Shown here piece by piece: positions 34,715-46,554 of a stretch of 64,000 nt of DNA. The DNA lies in the NCBI GenBank assembly GCA_963383645.1, contig OY726561.1, positions 31,290,826 to 31,354,825 of the forward strand, given 5' to 3'. The position numbers were made by a program, and so were the translations under genes. The stretch's first letter is position 1, and each line of letters begins with the position of its first letter. The notes beneath the pieces are model-generated. The model did no database searches and had not been told where the DNA came from. It worked only from the letters and a program-made list of their open reading frames with translations. The stretch is from Muscardinus avellanarius (taxonomy: Eukaryota > Chordata > Mammalia > Rodentia > Gliridae).

Positions 34715-35950
34715 GTATTTTATTATTAAATGTTTCTCTAATTTTAATTCCTGTTAAAAGTTATTGTAGTAGTTGAAGTGTAAGATTGGCATAGCCTGGA
34801 CCACTCACTCAGGTAGAACTGAAACAAGCCATCCTGAAAAGACATACAACCTAAGGACTGTCGGGACATGAAAAGGTCAAAGGTGTCTCCTTAGTTTCTG
34901 GCAAAGAGACCAGAATATTGGTGGTGCAACAGACCATTCCTGATTTTGAAATTAGCCAGAATTTTATTCTTAACCTTTAATTAAATTAGTTGTGATACTT
35001 TAAAGAGAAAAATTATCGGTACTATAATTGCTCCTCTCCTTTAAAAATAATTCTTCTCCAGTTACTCCACAACATTGACCCTTTGAGTCAGGCATTAGAT
35101 TTTATGGTTTATTTATAGTAATGACATTTAAATGTCAGCTTTTTAGCCTGTTAGTAATATTTATGAAAGGATATATATTCAGGGATAAAGAACTCCACTG
35201 GGCTGTATAGGAAAATATTTTTTTAAAAATATGTTTTTCTTCATGAAATAAAAAATTGTCATGAACCATATTATATTGTAAAATTGAAGCTTTCAGAAAC
35301 AATGGAATTCACATTTATAATATTACCTGTAAATATTTCAAAGTTCTTTCTCCAAATGTGTAGAAAAAGCTATAACAAAGAAAGAAATAAAAAGCTAATA
35401 TTAAACCAGAACAGTTTACTTATATTCACTTGACTCGTTTCAGTATATATAAATAAATTTAAGATGTTTTCTACTTCATAATGTGAGATGTTGGATCATT
35501 TATAATTGTGGTCTTATGCTTCTAATAATAGCAGTGGCTATAGCCTCCCTTGAGATAGCAGTAGCAGTGGTGGATGGGTTTAGTTGGGGATACCCCCCCC
35601 AATCTAAGCCCAAGACTTTAGCAAACAAAAGCTTTGATTGGAAATTTTTTTTAACACATGAACCGATTTTGAGGTTTGGTAGCCTATAGATTTCTTTTTT
35701 AATGACATTTCTATTTCTGTATCGTTCTTTGCTACAAATGAGAGAACAAGTGGTTCTTAAAATGGCAAGAAGAGTCACAACAAATTATTATAAAATTTTT
35801 CCTTGGGGTGTATTTTTACATTTTTTAAAGTAACCCAACTTATTTGCTGAAGCAGAGAATTCAGCTGCAGGCAAAAAGTAAGTTTTGATTCCCAGAGATC
35901 GAGGAGACAAAACTCAGCACTTTATACACCCTTATTATTGTAAATATCAC
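34715..35950. other. Unique DNA, 1.2 kb
   Basis: No family recognised. The segment 35480-35690 has an overlapping 68-codon (+) and 92-codon (-) frame pair and an 8-C run at 35593, with no domain identified. Confidence 0.45.
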
Positions 35951-35954
35951 ATGA

Positions 35955-36070
35955 ATTTGAAAGGTCCCTGAGGAAAGACACTGTGATATTTTAACGGTGT
36001 GTTTCCAGAGATTGTCTCAGTATCTGGACCTTGGTAGATGCTTATTAAATATTTGGCCAAGCAAATGAAT
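35955..36070 (+). mobile_element. L2 3' terminus
   Basis: 'gaggaaagacactgtgatat' then 'ggtagatgcttattaaatat' is the usual L2 end motif. Confidence 0.6.
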
Positions 36071-36310
36071 TAGCAAATGAGGTTGCTAGCCCTGAGCTGC
36101 CGTAGAAGAGGGACTAAAGAATGAACTGATAAAAGTCTTCCCCAGGGTTCTACAGAGCTCTGAGATAGATATAAATACACTTATTCACACACGCCCTCAC
36201 TTAAACAAATATTTTCTGGAACATTCTACATTACTGTTTTTAAAAGTCATAAGCCAAGTAAGTAGTCTATTATTTGCCATTAAACTACCTGATTCTTAAA
36301 ATATTTCAAC

Positions 36311-36600
36311 TTTTTATATACTTCTATCAGTGCATTACAATTATACATTAAAGTGAGGTTCAATGTGATGCAAGCATACATGGACACAACCCTTACTGTA
36401 CTTCCCCTGCATCCCACCCCACCACCCCCTCCTCCTTTTCCATACAAGCTAGTGAAACTGATAGCAATACCTGTATGCATTGTCAAATCTTAGCCCTCCA
36501 CTTTCTTGAATTCTCTCCCTGACTTTTCCACAACTCCATCCTCTTGTCTGTCTTCCTTTCCTCAGGGTTCCCCCTGCTCTCCACTGCCTTTTCTGTAATG
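36311..36600 (-). mobile_element. LINE-1 3' UTR fragment
   Basis: 'ctatcagtgcattacaatta' terminus and a CT-rich UTR ('ccaccccctcctccttttcc'). Diverged, of the 3002/37280 type. Confidence 0.72.
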
Positions 36601-36739
36601 ACTCTATATATTGTTTTCTTCACTGTGTCCTACTCAGTCCATTTTTCACACTTTTCTAAATTTATAAATACATGTTTATTCTCATAGTTTTAATTCCTGC
36701 TATGTGCTAAATTGATATTTTATCCCTAAATCTACTTTA

Positions 36740-36977
36740 TTTATTTATTTTTATTTTTTATTTTTATTTTTTATTTGGTGGTACTGGGGGTGGAACCCAG
36801 GGGCTTCCTACCTCCGGGCTATACTCCCAGACCTATTTTATATTTTTATTTGGAAACAGCATCTCACTAATTTGCTGAGAGCCTCACTAAGTAGCTGAGG
36901 CTGGCTTCGAACCTGCGCAATCCTCCTGTCTCAGCCTCCCAAGCGCGGGGATTACAAGCGTGCACCACCACGCCGGG
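36740..36977 (-). mobile_element. B1-dID SINE, intermediate type
   Basis: Type B ends ('ggtggtactgggggtggaac', 'cgcaatcctcctgtctcagc') with a type A middle ('gagcctcactaagtagctga'). An exact 16-bp target duplication 'ccctaaatctacttta' lies at 36724-36739 and 36978-36993. Confidence 0.96.
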
Positions 36978-37279
36978 CCCTAAATCTACTTTAACATGTA
37001 AACTTTATTTCCAACCACATACTGAAACTATATGTTTTTGCATACTTAACATCATATGTCATTTCCTTAATCCTGCCTTTTCTCTACTAAAATCACTGTC
37101 CATTAATCACTTGAACTAAAATCCTATAATTTATTCTAAAATGATTTTATGTTCTTTCTTTTTTAATTTAAAGAACAACTGAGAGCCTTTTTTCATCCAA
37201 GATAACTCTTGACTTTGTTTGACTCTGTCCTCTTTAAACTTTCTTCCTGCTTCTGTGTAAGTAACCTTTTATGTTTAAT

Positions 37280-37515
37280 ATACTTTTATTGAGGCATTTT
37301 AATTATACATCACAATGAAATTTAGAGTGTTAGGGACATGTATACACCCAGTCCTTGGTGAGCTTCTCCCCAGATCTATACCACTCCCTCCCTTCCCTAT
37401 ACATAATATTGAGATTAGCATTGAAAATTTTATATATGTATATAATGTCAACTGAAGTTTTTTCTTAAGTTTAACTCCCCCCACTGCCTTTCTGTCTTTG
37501 ACCCCCTTCATCACT
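37280..37515 (-). mobile_element. LINE-1 3' UTR fragment
   Basis: 'cttttattgaggcattttaa' terminus, 'ccctatacataatattgaga' and 'tatatgtatataatgtcaac', parallel to the copy at 3002. Confidence 0.78.
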
Positions 37516-37729
37516 GTAAGGAAGCTTTTGATACAACTTCTTAATTAAGACTTTTTTTTATTGGCTTCCTTCCATGATAGGCCTTATTAACCTGTGGTTC
37601 CCAGGAAGCACATCATAACACTTCCTTCTTTAAAATATTCTGAGGAGGCATTATCTTCAGCAGAAAAAGTTCAAAAGTGATATTGTTTGTAAGATGCTGT
37701 ATAATCTCACTACAATTTATTTTGTGAGA

Positions 37730-37925
37730 GCTCAGGTAATAATGTTCAGAGTTGATATGATTAAGCCACAAGGGTTATAATCTCATCAGTGAGTAAATCC
37801 ATTGTGGTAACCTAGGCAGGTGAGGTATGCCTAGAGGAAGCAGATCCCTAGGGGTGTGGTCTTAGAAACTGTGCTGTTTCTTTGAATCTTCTTGCTCTCC
37901 TCCCCTTTTCTCTCTTCTTTCTCTC

Positions 37926-37987
<62 letters not shown>

Positions 37988-38262
37988 CTCCCTCCCTCCC
38001 TCCCTCCCTCCCTCCTGCCTTCCATCCCTCTTTCTTTTGTTCTCTCTCGCTCTCTCCCTTCTGGCTTCTATGATGTGGTAGCATAGACCTTGCTCTCTCT
38101 TTCTCTCTGCTTCCTACTGCCCATCCCTGAGCTCTATCCTTCAGACCTAGTCTGGCATGAATTGAACCTCTAAAATTGTTACCTCTGTGAGAAAATAAAT
38201 TCTAAATAATTGTGTGGTCAGTTATTGTTGATTACATCACTGAGAATGCTAGCAGAAACACC
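37730..38262 (+). mobile_element. MaLR-type LTR with internal (TC)n
   Basis: 'ctcatcagtgagtaaatcca', 'gaggtatgcctagagg', the 'cttgctctcctcc' segment, and the 3' part 'ctgtgagaaaataaattcta' give the order of a MaLR LTR (sense). The middle is expanded by (TC)n and (CCCT)n. No internal retroviral part is present. Confidence 0.72.
37917..38015. repeat. (TC)n and (CCCT)n microsatellite
   Basis: A long TC run followed by about seven CCCT units, grown from the pyrimidine-rich centre of the surrounding LTR. Confidence 0.98.
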
Positions 38263-38267
38263 TACCA

Positions 38268-38615
38268 ATTCTGTTTAGAGTTGAATTGTACCCCCCTTTC
38301 CAATTTTCCTATGCTTAAGGTCCTACTTTTAATGCCTCGGAAGGTGACCATATTTGGAGATAGAGTCTTTACAGAGATAACAAAGTAACCCTGGACATGC
38401 ATGAAAGAAGAAAATATGAATACACAAAGGAAGATGATAGCCACCTATGAGCCAAGAGAAGCCCGGAGCTCTCAGATGACACCAACCCTGCTGACATATT
38501 GATCTTGGCCTTGTATCCTCTGGAACCGTAGGGTAACACATGCCTGTTACTGCACACACACCCAGTCTGTGGTTCTCTGCTGTGACATTTCTAGAAGACT
38601 AAGACAATGTCTAAT
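38268..38615 (+). mobile_element. MLT1-like MaLR LTR
   Basis: Strong landmarks: 'aaggtcctacttttaatgcc', 'gaccatatttggagatagag', 'ccaaccctgctgacatattg', 'cagtctgtggttctctgctg'. A solo LTR, directly after the previous one. Confidence 0.85.
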
Positions 38616-39640
38616 TTTACCACTGCCACACATAGTCGTCCACACTGTTAACCACCTTTTTTGCTAATCATATGTTGTCTGTCTAGGAGCCTATTTTCTA
38701 CTCACCAGTGAGATTTCCCAGCTGCCTTCCTGGAGAATTTTAATCTTCAGTATTTTCAGAGCCTTGTGTCAAATTTACTGTTAGAAATACCTCCTATTGT
38801 ATCATAACAATAAAAATTCTTCATCATAAGGCCTCTTTTTCCTCATTCAACAGTAGTTTACCAGCTTATGAATGCTCTTAAGGAATTTGCCATCTATCAT
38901 AACACAGAGACAACAAAAGCAACAAATAACAGTAACTATTACATGCATTATGTGTCAGGTACTGTTCCAAACAGAATCCCTGGCCTTGCTGTCTTTTATT
39001 CATGAACTTAGGCAAGTTTTCTACTACACAATGATGGAAAATCATAAAAGTGCAAATTGAAGGAGACTTTTCTTTTTTTGTATTGTGTTTATTTCCTCGG
39101 GGAGAAGCTAATACAATGATGTGCTTCAGGCATATTGTGAATTTTGATGTGGATTTCAGTGCCACATTTAGCCTAAAAAGTGCTGATTTTATTTTAGTAC
39201 ACCAAAATATTTGTTATAGACCCAGGATCCACATGATATTTCTCAAACTTTAGCAAGAAAAAGATGGAGGATTTGACAAATTTCTAATCACTGAGTTCTG
39301 GTTCTTTAGTTTCAGGATTGGGGCTTAATTTGCAATTTTAGGATATTTCAAGATGAATTTGAAGCTCCTAATACAGAAACCACATTTTGTTGTGGACTAA
39401 TCTATGATTATTGACTAAAAATTCTGTACCTAACAAAGTTCTCAAAGATCATTGCTAAAGGAAGAAAAGAAAAGGGTATATGGTTGATGGTAAATACTCA
39501 GGCATTGGTATATTTAAAAAAAAATTCAGTTCAGTTTTTTAGTGACTCTATACACATGAGACTACTCCTATGTCAGGTCTGTTTTTCAGAAAGTTTCATT
39601 AGTTATAAAAACACATATCTTTGTGTAGTTATAAAAATTT
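38616..39640. other. Mostly unique DNA
   Basis: A possible antisense MIR trace near 38915-39015 ('atgtgtcaggtactgttcca'). Otherwise no repeat, RNA or gene recognised. Confidence 0.4.
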
Positions 39641-39647
39641 GTATGTA

Positions 39648-39875
39648 GCCGGGCGTGGTGGCGCACGCTTGTAATCCCCGCGCTTGGGAGGCGGAGATAG
39701 GAGGCGGAGATAGGAGGCGGAGATAGGAGGATCACACAGGTTCGAAGCTAGCCCCGCGTGCTGGCTTAGGAGACCCTGTTTCCAAATAAAAATGCAAAAA
39801 TAGGTCTGGGAGTGTAGCCCGGAGGTAGAAGGGCTTCCAGGAACCCCAGTACCACCAAAAAAAAAGAAAAAAAAA
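39648..39875 (+). mobile_element. B1-dID SINE, type B, with 13-bp triplication
   Basis: Near-consensus young copy: 'gccgggcgtggtggcgcacg', B box 'caggttcgaagctagcc', right half 'gtctgggagtgtagcccgg'. A target duplication containing 'ttgtatgta' flanks it (39639-39647, 39877-39885). The unit 'gaggcggagatag' is present three times. Confidence 0.95.
39688..39726. repeat. 13-bp unit repeated three times
   Basis: 'gaggcggagatag' at 39688-39700, 39701-39713 and 39714-39726, all exact, within the left half of a young SINE. Confidence 0.97.
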
Positions 39876-40427
39876 ATTGTATGTATACATTAGCACACGT
39901 ATATATCACAAAATAAGCTCAAAGCAATATAATGCATAAATTAAAGATTCACTAAAGATTCATTGATTTATGTAAATTTGTTGATAATTTGAGGGAAACA
40001 CAGAATAATTATGTTGAGTTGTTCTCATGTTAGTAGAGGTTATTATTTTGTTTTGTTACTCTCTGAGACTCCCCCTAGTGTCCTTAACTGAATATAAAAG
40101 ATACTATAGATAACTGGAATTAATGCATTAAAGAATGAATTAGAGGTATGTCTAAATTATTGAAATGTTGCTTTAGGATATTCCTTTACTAAGTGTCCCT
40201 TTTAAAAAGAAAAAAGAGTGATCAGAATGGTGGCAAAATTAGAATGATGCTAAGGAAAAAGTCCTTACTGCAAAAATATAGACAGAGTCTAAACATCATA
40301 CCTCTGCTTATGGCAATAAATATATTCAAATGGCCATTGAAGAATTTTTATGTAGGCTGCACCTTGTATATTGGATAATACATATTATTCACAATTATCT
40401 ATGTAATTTACGAAACTAGTTTCAGAT

Positions 40428-40640
40428 TCTTCTTTTTGTGTGTGTATGAGAATTGAACACAGGAATGTTTTTCCTCTGCATTATACTCCCAACCCTATTT
40501 TTTTTTTTATTTTGAAACAAGTTCTCACCAAATTTTAGTGGCCCTCATTACGTTGCAGAGGCTGGCTGCAAGCCTACAGTCGTCCTGTCTCAGTCTCCCA
40601 AGTACTGGGATTATAAATGTGTGCCACCATGCCCAGCTAA
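40428..40640 (-). mobile_element. B1-dID SINE, diverged
   Basis: ID half 'gagaattgaacacaggaatg' and B1 half 'tctcccaagtactgggatta' to 'gccaccatgcccagc'. Confidence 0.85.
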
Positions 40641-41030
40641 ATACTTTAATTTTGAAATGTATATGAGACCTATTGTGAAAAATCTCTTTCAGGATTTAGT
40701 TCCATCAGTTTTAGACCAGTGTTTTAAGAAATTCTATCTATTACTCTCTTTTGAGTCTCTTCTTTGTAGAGCAGAATAATCCAATAGAAACGTAACATGA
40801 GCCACATGTATAACAAAATATTTTAGTGCCATTTTGTTATATTAATTTAAGAAAATATATTATCTAACTCAACATTTTAAAGTTATGATATGTATCATAT
40901 ATGCAGTATGATATATACGTATAGCTTTTTTATTTAAACCAGCCACATTTCCAGTGCTTTATAACCTCACCTGGGTAGGGGCTACCAAATTGCATAATGT
41001 TAGATCATGTGGATTATCATTTCCTCTTAG

Positions 41031-41091
41031 GTGTTGAAAGAAAAATTGCAAGAACTTGCCATGGACTTTGAGAGGACACTTGAGGCTGAAA
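41031..41091 (+). other. Weak exon-like candidate
   Basis: A 61-bp segment begins after a plausible acceptor ('cattttcctcttag'-like, AG at 41029-41030) and ends before a GT ('gtatac'). It encodes VLKEKLQELAMDFERTLEAE in one frame, a protein-like amphipathic string. The frame continues to about 41150 and stops. I do not recognise the protein. A nearby 87-codon frame at 41126-41389 is in another phase. This could be chance, an old pseudogene or a real exon, and on sequence alone I favour chance or pseudogene. Confidence 0.15.
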
Positions 41092-41613
41092 GTATACTTA
41101 TTAAAACATCCATAGATGCAATGAAATGGTCCAAGGTCTTAGTGTTTTTTTAGGTGTTGACTGTCTTCAGAAAGCAGTCAAGAAAATCAGCTCTGAGACT
41201 CCTGATAAGATGGTGGGGATTATGAATATCAACAAAGCTCACACTGTGACTTCAACAGCCTTTGAGTCAAACTTACAGCTTTGTGAACTGGAAATCTATT
41301 TATTTTTAAGTTTCCAGATACAATTAAATTATGCAATTACTCCTCATCTGCCACCAAACAAGGGCATATATTGGGTGAATGTCTGTTAGCTTTTCCATTA
41401 TTATGCCAACCACACTTGTTAAAATGATTGAAATGGTTTCCCTTCCCCTCAGCCCATCCCCTATTTTAACATAACTTTGTGAAGCATTATTTTTTTCTTT
41501 CTTTTCCTTTTTATTGCTTTTATCCAATTAATATGAGATCCATAATATTAGATATTTTTCTTTCACTTTCAAACTTCTACTATACCATTAGTATACATAC
41601 TGTCACATGGTAG

Positions 41614-41890
41614 GTTTTATTTTATTTATTGGTGCATTTTAGCCATACATCTTAATGGGGTACAAGATGGTAGAGGCACACATACACCCATCACTCATTT
41701 AGCCCTTCCCCAATTCCCACCCTATTCCCTCCCCCTCCCTCATCTGCATGTTTAGCTTAGTGATTGACTTTGATATGTTTGTGAATGTAGGTCATGTACA
41801 TTAGGGAATTGACCTCTTCCCCTCTCCTATCCCCCTCAGTTATGTCACCTTAATTGTTCATATATGGTTTATCCTTCTTTGCCTAAAGTT
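41614..41890 (-). mobile_element. LINE-1 3' UTR fragment
   Basis: 'tttattggtgcattttagcc', 'cttaatggggtacaagatgg', and a CT-rich UTR through 'gtgattgactttgatatg'. Little diverged from the 15611 copy. Confidence 0.88.
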
Positions 41891-42185
41891 CTTTTTTACA
41901 TCAGAAAAAAATTTTACATCATCTTCCAAAGCATCTATTTAAAATATGTTCTTTATTTTACACAGTTTTGACACATTTTCCCTTTCCATTTTTCTTAGTC
42001 ATTACATAGTGAATGTACAATATTGTACATAGTGGAGAAAATCATCCATTTCCTCCCTACTTGTCCTGAGATATTTTAACTAACTCATGTCTTAACAAAG
42101 TTGACTACTCATTGGAGAGGCCTAATCATTTGACATGCTTCACATAGCTTTTGGAATGATTACTGAGGTTATATTAAAAGATCAG

Positions 42186-42245
42186 AGTACAACTTGTACT
42201 GCATTAAGATGTATGACTGCAATGCAAGAGTAAAATTTTTTTAAA
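42186..42245 (+). mobile_element. LINE-1 3' end, sense
   Basis: 'acttgtactgcattaagatg' and 'tgactgcaatgcaagagtaa' then T/A-rich: a very short sense terminus. Confidence 0.72.
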
Positions 42246-43400
42246 AAATTAGAGTGTGTGCAGATGTGTCTGTGTGTGTATGGAATTATGGTTGAATAGT
42301 CAAGTAGAAACAATTTTTCCACCTCCTTCAAAGTTTACCATCTGGAAGTCAACCTGTTTTCAGATTGCATTTAATATTTCTCTTCTATACATCCTACATA
42401 GATTTCTATCTGTACTCCTTATTTGAAAACTTAACACAATTTTACAACTGTATGTGACTTCATCATATATTGGTTTCATTTTCCACCTGGCAGAAAATCC
42501 CTAATAGGCATAATTTAGGGCCATGGCTAAGGAAAGAATATGATAACTTCCCATTAATGGATAGGCTTCTGAATTTCAAATAGTCCTCTAAGTCATTCAG
42601 CATGATTCAGAATTTTAATGATCTCATAAATATATTTATTAAAGCCATATACATGACAAATTAAGCAATAAAACTTTTTTACCTGCTTATATACTTATTC
42701 TAAAATTTAAAATATGTATAAAATGCTTGTTGAAAATCATGTAAAAAGAATGCAATAATATAATATTTAACAAGCAACATTTTAATATGGATTATTCTTA
42801 TTTTAAAAATTGTATCTTGAAACTTACAAAACTATTATTTGGGATAAAGATGTTTATGGACTGTGAGTGTAGCTCAGTGGTAGATCACTTGCCTAGATGC
42901 ATGAAACCCTGTGTAAAATCTTCAGATCTGCATTGTGATTTTTCCTCTCTAAACTGTACCCTTTAAATATATACAGAATTATTTGTCAGTTGTATCTTAA
43001 AAATGAAAAACAAAAAATTAAATGTATGATAAATAAACACTTAAACTTATAATAAGCAAAAATTAAACACTTGACCTAGGTACTAAGGAGCAGTATGGCA
43101 TATAAGTAAGGACACATAATAATATCTCTAATAACAATGTCCTCCGAAGTCTCTCAAATCAAGGAAGACTATCATATTAAGATGGAATATTTTAATATTT
43201 GGCTAGATAATTAGGACTAAATTTTAATAACTGCCCAAGTTCTTTGCAAAATGCTTTCTTCAAATGTTTAGTTGCAATACACTTTGAGAATATTTTTGCA
43301 ATGTGACAATAATCAGTGTTAACTTAAAGTCAATATCAAATCCCAGAGTTAGTCATCACCACCTAATCACCAAGGACCTTAGTCCAAAAACTGAAACAAA
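42246..43400. other. Unique AT-rich DNA with an ID-like fragment
   Basis: Besides the ID-like fragment at 42857, nothing was recognised. Confidence 0.5.
42857..42931 (+). mobile_element. Monomeric ID-like SINE fragment
   Basis: 'gtagctcagtggtagatcac' then 'ttgcctagatgcatgaaacc' is an ID/tRNA-Ala-like A-box region without the B1 half. The B-box region is degraded, so it is not a functional tRNA. Confidence 0.65.
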
Positions 43401-43407
43401 CAATTCA

Positions 43408-43460
43408 CTGTCTCCGCCTCCCAAGCACGGGGATTACAAGTGTGCGCCACCAGGCCTGGC
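43408..43460 (-). mobile_element. SINE type B fragment
   Basis: 'gtctccgcctcccaagcac' to 'gcgccaccaggcctggc': only the first 50 bp of the element (sense view). Confidence 0.82.
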
Positions 43461-43464
43461 TATA

Positions 43465-44072
43465 ACCAAAGTTTTAAGGAGTTTTTATTCATACTAGAAC
43501 TTCAGATACAAGTCAAAAACAAAAGTTGTCAGACAAATGTATGCTAATGTTATTTTAACAGGTAATTGAACTTGAAATCAGTCTTCTAGCCACCCTGATT
43601 CAAAATCCTGAGTCCTTAACACTCTTTGTTGATATTAAGTGCTAACATTTAGTATAGGTGCAGATTTCGACAAGACTAATAATACTATTTATGCATGTAA
43701 TTATTTAAATTACCCATACTGCCTTAGTTTAATTGTGTTCGCTAAATTGGCATGCATAATTTATAGCATCAAGTCTGTCAACCATCAATCCATATTTTAG
43801 ACAGCAACACATCAACCAACTGACAGAGTAAGATGTTGGAGTTAATTCAGAAAAGAAGTTCAACTTTTGAAGTTGGAAGTTAGCATCATATTTATGTATT
43901 CAAGACATATGAAATTTAGGTGAAAGCTGTAGAAATCTCTTAAAGTCTCTTACAAACTGATCATAACTATGGTGTCTAAGAAAAGATTTTCTTAGAATAA
44001 ATTGGTGTTAATATTTTTTGTATGGGCTGCACTCTGCTTTGGAAATTTTGTAGAGCTTATAGAAACTCTCTC
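43465..44072. other. Unique AT-rich DNA
   Basis: Nothing recognised. Confidence 0.5.
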
Positions 44073-44082
44073 AAATTAATGT

Positions 44083-44318
44083 GTTGCTGGGTTTTTTTTC
44101 TTTTTTTTTCTTTTTTTTTTTGCGGTACTGGGAATGAAACCTAGGGGCATTCTACCTCCAAGAGACACCCGAGACCTATGTTTTATTCTTTATTTGGAAA
44201 CATGGTCTCAGTTGCAAAGAGCCTCACTAAGTTTAGCTGAGGCTGTCTGTGAACGGCAATCCTCCTGTCTCAGCCTCCTGAATGCTGGGATTAAAAGCAT
44301 GCTCCACTATGCCAGGCT
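44083..44318 (-). mobile_element. B1-dID SINE, type A
   Basis: T-rich tail, ID half 'gggaatgaaacctaggggca', B1 half to 'ctccactatgccaggct'. A probable 10-bp target duplication 'aaattaatgt' lies at 44073-44082 and 44319-44328. Confidence 0.88.
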
Positions 44319-44329
44319 AAATTAATGTT

Positions 44330-45575
44330 TTTAAATGCAAAAAAGAAACACCTTTGGGCATAAATTAGGCCACATATGTTACCAAGTTTTTATTATGTGA
44401 TTAAGTGCACTTGTTTTGTTATCAACTCTATTGGCAAGCCTAATAACTATCAAAATTTCAAAATGATACATTTTATGTTGAGATAGCTGCAATAGTTGGA
44501 ATACAAAGAAAATATCAGTGATGTTTAAGCCCTAAGTATTCCTAATGGTTTTGTAACTTGTACCTACTTTATAGAAGTTAGTGAAAATAAAGATAATTTC
44601 CTCTTTCCAACAAGAAACCCCTGAATTCTATGTGCAACTCCTCAGGTGTTCTTGATCCAGGTGAAAATTCCTACCATAGAGTAAGCCTTGTATTCCCATC
44701 AAAATGTTTTGTCTTTCCCCCCTTTGAGAGTTAAGCTATCATTTTATTTATTTCAGAAAAAATATAACCATTGTGCATAGTTTTCAATATATATACCAGG
44801 TAAAACAACAGGGAGCATTTTCTTCCACAAAATATATAATGCAGAAAAATGTTTAATAGCTATATTTAAATATTGTTCTTAGTTAAATTTTATTTTTAGT
44901 AGTTTAGTGATTTACATGTGAACTCTGCATAAACATGTTCTAGAAACATAACATCTTCTAGATTCATGGTATTGATCAAGATGCCAGGCTCTTTCATATA
45001 AGAATTTAGTTATTCAAGACTTATTACACTGATCTTGATACCCTGTAATGATGGTGTTTTGTTTGCTTTTACACATTAAATAAGAAAAGGTAGTACTGAA
45101 TTAATAGCATATGATATATTTAATACAGAAAGTGTCCATTATAAGAAAATTATTTTAATGAAAACATTTCTTTAAAAAACTAAATACTGAAAGTATCTCT
45201 CTGACTTTCTATTTCTCTAAGTTAAATTAAAATGTGCTTTACAAGATGGAATAAAAAATGTATCCTTCAAATACTGAATAAAATGTTAGGAGACACCAGT
45301 TCAAGGTTGTTTTTCCAACACAGATAATTTGTACTTTTAAACCAGTTCCCCATGAGGCTCAAAAGTACATATTTCTGAACAAAATAACCTTGACTTCAGC
45401 AAGACCAGATCTCAACAATAAACTAACACAGACAGATTAAAACACAATATCAAGATAGACTAAAAGGGTTCATCCATATTAAAGACAGTCAACATAATTT
45501 TTAGAGATCAAATATTATTTTCTGATAACTTTGAAATATTAAGATTATCATTACATAAAAATATCAAGTATCAAA
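44330..45575. other. Unique AT-rich DNA, 1.2 kb
   Basis: No repeat, RNA or gene recognised. Confidence 0.5.
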
Positions 45576-45577
45576 AA

Positions 45578-45760
45578 TATGTCACCAGCCATTCAAACCC
45601 TTTCTCTTGTTTTGCTATTAGAATATAACAAATCATCACAAAATAAATGGCTTATAAGATCACCCCTAATTACCTATAATTTTGTAGGTCAGAACTCTAA
45701 CTGCAGGTTCAAGAGACTTTCTATTCAGGGATACACTCTCAATGTGTTCAGCCAGTCAGA
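45578..45760. mobile_element. Possible MaLR/MLT1-class LTR remnant
   Basis: 'aatggcttataagatcaccc' and 'ttttgtaggtcagaactcta' resemble a common mammalian LTR motif ('..agtggcttaaaac..', '..gaggtcagaagt..'). The match is loose. Confidence 0.35.
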
Positions 45761-45862
45761 GTTTTATTCTAGGTATTCTGAGAAATAAATTTACTTCCAA
45801 GTTATGCAGGTATTTGACAAAATTCAATACCTTATGGTTATAGAATCAAGGTGCATTTTCTT

Positions 45863-46075
45863 TCTTATTTTTGTGTAGTACTGGGGGTGGAACCCAGGGG
45901 CTTTTCTACCTCATGCTATATTTCCAGACCTATTTTATATTATATTTGGAAATAGGGTCTCACTAAGTTACTGAGAGCCTCACTAAGTAGCTGAGGCTGG
46001 CTTGTAACCTGTGCAATACTCCTGTCTCAGCCTCCCAAGCACTGGGATTACAAGCGTGCACCATCACACCCAGCT
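45863..46075 (-). mobile_element. B1-dID SINE, intermediate type
   Basis: 'actgggggtggaacccaggg', 'gagcctcactaagtagctga', and 'gcgtgcaccatcacacccag'. An exact 15-bp target duplication 'aaggtgcattttctt' lies at 45848-45862 and 46076-46090. Confidence 0.96.
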
Positions 46076-46134
46076 AAGGTGCATTTTCTTAAGGTTTATC
46101 AACCATAAGAAAATTGAAATTCTTTACATATATT

Positions 46135-46470
46135 TGGTAATTTCCTCTACACACATTTATTGAATGATGTTACACCAGTCATTATGCCTAGAATTTTACA
46201 TGTACTAATAAACACAGCATTGACATTAATTTAAGTCTATTTTACCAATATATCATATTCATAAATAATTGTTAGCAATAAACTTAACTAGTAAAACAAG
46301 CTATCCATATTTCAACACACATTTATTTTTTGTGAAATTTCTATGTATTACACATTGTGCTGGATGCTGAAAATACAAATAGATAATATAGTTCCTGGAA
46401 AATATGCCTAGATAATACAGTTTCTAACATTTTATAGAATAGAACCAAGGCTATTTTCCAAAAACTCTAT
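46135..46470 (-). mobile_element. L2/MIR-like remnants
   Basis: Two antisense starts, 'acacacatttattgaatgat' and 'aacacacatttattttttgt', the second followed by 'acattgtgctggatgctgaa'. They fit the reverse of L2 3' ends. The number of elements is uncertain. Confidence 0.5.
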
Positions 46471-46554
46471 CAAAATATTTCTTTATTTTGTGTAAATGAC
46501 ATTAAAATTCTCTACTCACAGCTGTCTTTGCAAAGATTTTGAATTTAATCATTT

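Noticed and set aside
34218..34776. Frames of 116-154 codons (poly-R/E/G and poly-P/L/S)
   Set aside because: They translate the GGA/GAA triplet tract and flanking SINEs, and have no gene context.
37831..38086. Arg/Glu-rich and Ser/Leu-rich frames
   Set aside because: Translations of the (TC)n tract within a MaLR LTR.
42857..42931. tRNA gene
   Set aside because: The A-box-like start resembles ID/tRNA-Ala, but the rest does not fold into a tRNA and the B box is degraded.
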